Positions 44,961 to 64,000 of a DNA stretch of 64,000 nt are shown here, piece by piece; position 1 is the stretch's first letter; every line of letters begins with the position of its first letter. The stretch is taken from NCBI RefSeq assembly GCF_932526225.1, contig NC_064044.1, positions 15,873,453-15,937,452 of the forward strand, read 5' to 3'. Made by a program: the position numbers and the translations under genes. Below the pieces are notes generated by a model. It worked only from the letters and a program-made list of their open reading frames with translations. It searched no databases and had not been told where the DNA came from. The DNA comes from Nematostella vectensis (Eukaryota > Cnidaria > Anthozoa > Actiniaria > Edwardsiidae).

Positions 44961-45428
44961 TGAGATTGTTTATATCGTATGCTCTAATTAATGAACTTTT
45001 AGTTAGGATGATCCCTTTGTGGTGTTTTTTTTTACAAGCTTAATTTTACGCGTTTAGGGAGAGGTCATTATTTATCGGGGGGCAGGGCTGCTATGTTGAA
45101 CTTTTTTCCGTGGTTCAAAAATGTCGACCCTCCCCTAATCTAAAGCATAAAAATAATTACCCTCCCCCAAAACAATATAGAACTAAAATGAGTGTGTATA
45201 TGCTCCCCTGTGAAAATTTTGCCATTTTCATATATGTGAAATGTTAATTATTGTTAATACCTAAATAGAAAACAGCATCTTTAGCTCCTTGTCAGGGGTA
45301 CTTTGACATGAATCGAAATTCGTAGATTCTTTGATGGAAGTTAATAAAACCAAAGCTGCAAACGATGAAAATGGTAGAGTTTAGGGAATAATGATTTTCA
45401 ACGCAGCCAAACGAATTAATAATAAACG
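44961..45428. other. No gene; partial dispersed repeat
   Basis: 45055-45180 (GAGGTCATTATTTATCGGGG followed by C/G-rich lines) resembles the element at 47337-47600. Confidence 0.4.
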
Positions 45429-45457
45429 ATGATGATGACGATGAAGATGACGATGAA

Positions 45458-45505
<48 letters not shown>

Positions 45506-45506
45506 T

Positions 45507-45594
<88 letters not shown>

Positions 45595-45612
45595 TGCTGA
45601 TGCTGATAATGA
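45429..45612. repeat. (GATGAC)n hexanucleotide microsatellite
   Basis: About 28 GATGAC units with a single CTATGA interruption. Open frames across it (Met-Thr or Arg-His runs) are repeat artefacts. Confidence 0.95.
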
Positions 45613-46074
45613 TGATAATAATTGATATAGCGCCATTTACTGAAGTTCAATTAGCTTCTCCATGTGCAATGAACCAAGGTGATAAGGCCTCTCTACCTGT
45701 TGAGTCAATGAAGAATTTTCAAAACCAAAAGAGGCAGATATCCATGAATCACACATCATTGAAGATAACCTTGAAACAAGAGAAGATTCTGTAGGCCCGG
45801 ATAGAGTCTACTTATAAGTCTTTTGAGATTCTTTTAGCTGGAGGTTTTATTCTTCGAGATGGCACTTGACAGGCTTCCGAACTGACTTCTCGAGAAAAGG
45901 ATACTAGATTATATCAGGTACATCATTTCTTTTGCGCCAATACTGCCAATAAGCCCATCCGCTAATAAAAATAAGTCCCCTCCTCTTTATTAAGCCCCCC
46001 CCTCCTAAGAAGCATAACAAATATGATATAAGACCTTTTCAAGAGCAAGTGACTCTTGCTTGGTTTAAATGTAA
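45613..46074. other. No gene recognised
   Basis: Unique-looking AT-rich sequence between two arrays. Confidence 0.4.
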
Positions 46075-46682
46075 AAATGTCATTGTTATACAAAATGTCA
46101 TTGTTATACAAAATGTCATTGTTATACAAAATGTCATTGTTATACAAAATGTCATTGTTATACAAAATGTCATTGTTATACAAAATGTCATTGTTATACA
46201 AAATGTCATTGTTACACAAAATGTCATTGTTATACAAAATGTCATTGTTATACAAAATGTCATTGTTATACAAAATGTCATTGTTATACAAAATGTCATT
46301 GTTATACAAAATGTCATTGTTATACAAAATGTCATTGTTATACAAAATGTCATTGTTATACAAAATGTCATTGTTACACAAAATGTCATTGTTATACAAA
46401 ATGTCATTGTTATACAAAATGTCATTGTTATACAAAATGTCATTGTTATACAAAATGTCATTGTTACACAAAATGTCATTGTTATACAAAATGTCATTGT
46501 TATACAAAATGTCATTGTTATACAAAATGTCATTGTTACACAAAATGTCATTGTTATACAAAATGTCATTGTTATACAAAATGTCATTGTTATACAAAAT
46601 GTCATTGTTATACAAAATGTCATTGTTATACAAAATGTCATTGTTATACAAAATGTCATTGTTATACAAAATGTCATTGTTA
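46075..46682. repeat. 18-bp minisatellite, about 34 copies
   Basis: AAATGTCATTGTTATACA repeated in strict 18-bp register. The only common change is TATACA to TACACA. Because 18 is a multiple of 3, at least four reading frames stay open for over 200 codons. None is a gene. Confidence 0.97.
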
Positions 46683-48330
46683 ATGAACAATATACACAAT
46701 ATACACTAGTATAGCATCTGAGCCATAAATAGCTAGTGTCGTTACCAACACATAGAATATCAACCTTTCCCCATCTGTTACCCTATGCAATATGTTATTG
46801 CAGGAGAACATGTTCTCCTGGTTATTGGTGATATTCATATACGTATGAAATGATATTGCTTTGGGTATTGGTGTTTTGGTTTGTCGTAGATGTTTATCTT
46901 CTAGAAATGGCCACGCGAGTGATGAGAATATTAAGAGAGAGATATTAAAATGGTAATGCATTTTTCATATTTTTTTCATCACGACGACGCGCGTCCATTT
47001 CCATACGATATGGCAATTAGCTTTGTTGTTGTTCAAAAGTGGCAAAAGTTTTAAAAAGCCTAAATTCCTACAGCAACCCCCTGAAAGAAATTTAGCAGCA
47101 TCTCTTACTTCTGACCATTTTAAAAGCTTTTTTCGTATGGTTTTGCCACTTGCCTTTTCTTGAAAATTTTTTCTAGTCTGCTTAGCAGCCACTGCGTGAC
47201 ACTACTGCGTGTCAACTGCTGCTAAGCAAAAACATTTAATCATGTTATTCTCGCGGAATTTCGTCGCGCAAGCGAGGATTTGGTCGGAGTTTGTTGACAA
47301 TGCAGATGTTTGAAAATTTTTGTTTGTTTGAAAATAAGGGACCGTTCATTTTTTATCGGGAAGGGGGGGGGGGGCTGGTGGAAATTAGGGGGGTACCCAA
47401 AAAATACAGGGGAAAAGGGGGGCCATCCCAAAAAATATAAAAAGGGGGGTCACACGAAATATTGAAGCGATAAGGCTTTTCGATCTTCTCCTTGCAAGAA
47501 TATCGCAGCATGAGAAAAGAGAAAAGAAAGAGAACAAGGAAGACAGCGAATCAGATATGAGCGAGGATTTTGATGATGGAGAATGAGTGCTTATAGCATT
47601 AAAACGTTTTGTTTATATTTTATATATAGTTTCCGCTATCTAAAATAGCGGAAACTATAAAAAGATGTATTTAGGGTGTATAAAGGTTTGCATTGCATAG
47701 ATCAAATGTGGCTAAATACGTATCCGGGACTCCTGGATTGTGCATACCAAATAACTGCCCCCAAACCAATACAAGTTAAACCAAGAAGTCTGATTTGACA
47801 CTTCGTCAAATTATATAGTAGATACACAGACAACACCCAAAGGAATCTTTGACCCCCCCTTTTGAAATCCAAATACTTTCGACGCCCCCCATTAGACCTC
47901 AAAGTAACTCACGGTACTCACCCCCTCACAGTAACCTCGGGATAATAAATGAACTGAGGTTGCCAGCGCCTACTCCCAGATAAAAAAAACGGTCCTAAAA
48001 AGCCTAAGAAAGGCTGCAAAAATTTGCAAGAAGGCTGTAAAGAAAAAAAAAGAACGACTAAAGAAAAATATAAAAAAGATCAACTAGAAAGAAGTTTAAA
48101 AAAAACCCGCTTCTAAAGTCATCAGTCTCGGTTTTTATAGAAAAAAAAAGAAAACGGCTATTTTTACCTAAGCATCACGATCGGATCATGTACTTCTTAA
48201 AGGTTTGAAAGCTCTTAGATATCAATTAGAGAATCTACATTTCGCTAGTTGCTAGCTCTGGGAGTTATAAATGAACGCTTCTACAAAATCACAAACAAAA
48301 CCAGAGAAAACAATAGAGCAAAAGAGACGC
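46683..48330. other. Intergenic with G-run dispersed repeat, no gene recognised
   Basis: 47337-47600 is a G-rich dispersed element (GTTCATTTTTTATCGGGAAG and lines of G runs) that retains a short plus-strand frame ending ESDMSEDFDDGE at a TGA (47584-47586), followed by a 15-bp-stem hairpin at 47625-47659. A-rich sequence is at 47990-48160. Confidence 0.45.
47625..47659. repeat. Perfect inverted repeat, 15-bp stem, 5-nt loop
   Basis: TATAGTTTCCGCTAT, loop CTAAA, then ATAGCGGAAACTATA. Confidence 0.93.
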
Positions 48331-48420
48331 GTTTGAAAAGGGCGCCATTATAGACGCCGCTAAGGGCATTCTGGGTATGGCGGCGAGCTGTGACGTCACA
48401 GGGTATGTTTCTGTTGAAGT
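48331..48420 (+). promoter_or_regulatory. Candidate scribble core promoter
   Basis: Within 60 bp and about 165-200 nt before the scribble ATG lie GCATTCTGGG (half of the SBS/ZNF143 motif), ATGGCGGC (YY1-type core) and TGACGTCA (CRE, 48391-48398). No TATA box is apparent. Clustering of these motifs is typical of broad animal promoters. Function is inferred. Confidence 0.45.
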
Positions 48421-48557
48421 GTCTGTTGCAGTATAATATGATAAGAGGGCAAAATAGGCAACGAAAAACCTAAGGATTCGCACATATTACCGCCGTGACA
48501 ACACGCAAGACGACCTTAGCTATACCTGGACTTAATATTTGTTTTTTTTTCTGGTGA

Positions 48558-63758
<15,201 letters not shown>

Positions 63759-64000
63759 GTAAGTATTACATCCATCATTTCTATTTTATTGATGGTAGTT
63801 ATTGCTATTTGCCTATTTTTAATTTTTTGTGTGCTGTCTTCGCACGCTTTTTATTTCCTTTTTGGACAAATGCACTGTCCCTTTAGTGTGTTTTTGTAGT
63901 TTTGTAATGTGTCAAATATAGGATATTGTCTCTTTTTGCGTGCTTTTGGCTATGATTCCACTACCATTTTCTCGCCGTTTTGAATGTCGTCTTTTTGTTA

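Noticed and set aside
46039-46714. Several frames over 200 codons
   Set aside because: All are readings of the 18-bp array with no unique sequence.

Overview
The window is animal nuclear DNA. Coding sequence is split into short exons with GT-AG introns, introns are AT-rich, non-coding space is long, and retrotransposon remnants and tandem repeats are abundant. Nothing looks prokaryotic or organellar. Gene content and several repeat styles (G-run elements, CR1-like LINE with a trinucleotide tail) suggest an anthozoan cnidarian. That assignment is inference, not proof.

Three conserved genes can be assembled exon by exon with consistent intron phases. (1) Minus strand, 11375 to 8266: a complete five-exon gene of about 446 residues in the ZNF395/ZNF704/SLC2A4RG (HDBP/GEF) family, with an N-terminal Tudor-like region, one C2H2 zinc finger and a C-terminal C-clamp. 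(2) Minus strand, 37424 to 15303: a complete 21-exon lipin (phosphatidate phosphatase) of about 879 residues, with N-LIP, an acidic Ser-rich middle, and C-LIP carrying DIDGT and LGQIL. (3) Plus strand, 48564 to the right edge: the first 19 coding exons of scribble, covering the LRR block and the acidic linker. The PDZ domains would lie beyond the window. Lipin and scribble are divergently arranged, about 11 kb apart, separated by a CR1-like LINE and several repeat arrays.

Layout: 1-660 in-register 20-bp satellite; about 1.7-3.7 kb decayed Ty3/gypsy element with an internal 23-bp minisatellite; 4.0-5.1 kb unrecognised coding-like debris; 8.3-11.4 kb ZNF395-like; 15.3-37.4 kb lipin; 38.9-42.6 kb LINE; 44.7-46.7 kb repeat arrays; 48.6-64 kb scribble.

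The most striking observation is that lipin introns are packed with unrelated minisatellites. In two consecutive introns (10 and 11) the repeat unit is a copy of the junction it abuts: the last bases of the exon plus its 5' splice site. This has created about 8 and about 108 tandem copies of a splice donor context. In intron 11 the 21-bp period matches the reading frame, so use of a nearby downstream copy would add heptapeptides. Intron 18 (4.4 kb) is about 97% a 26-bp array with higher-order structure.
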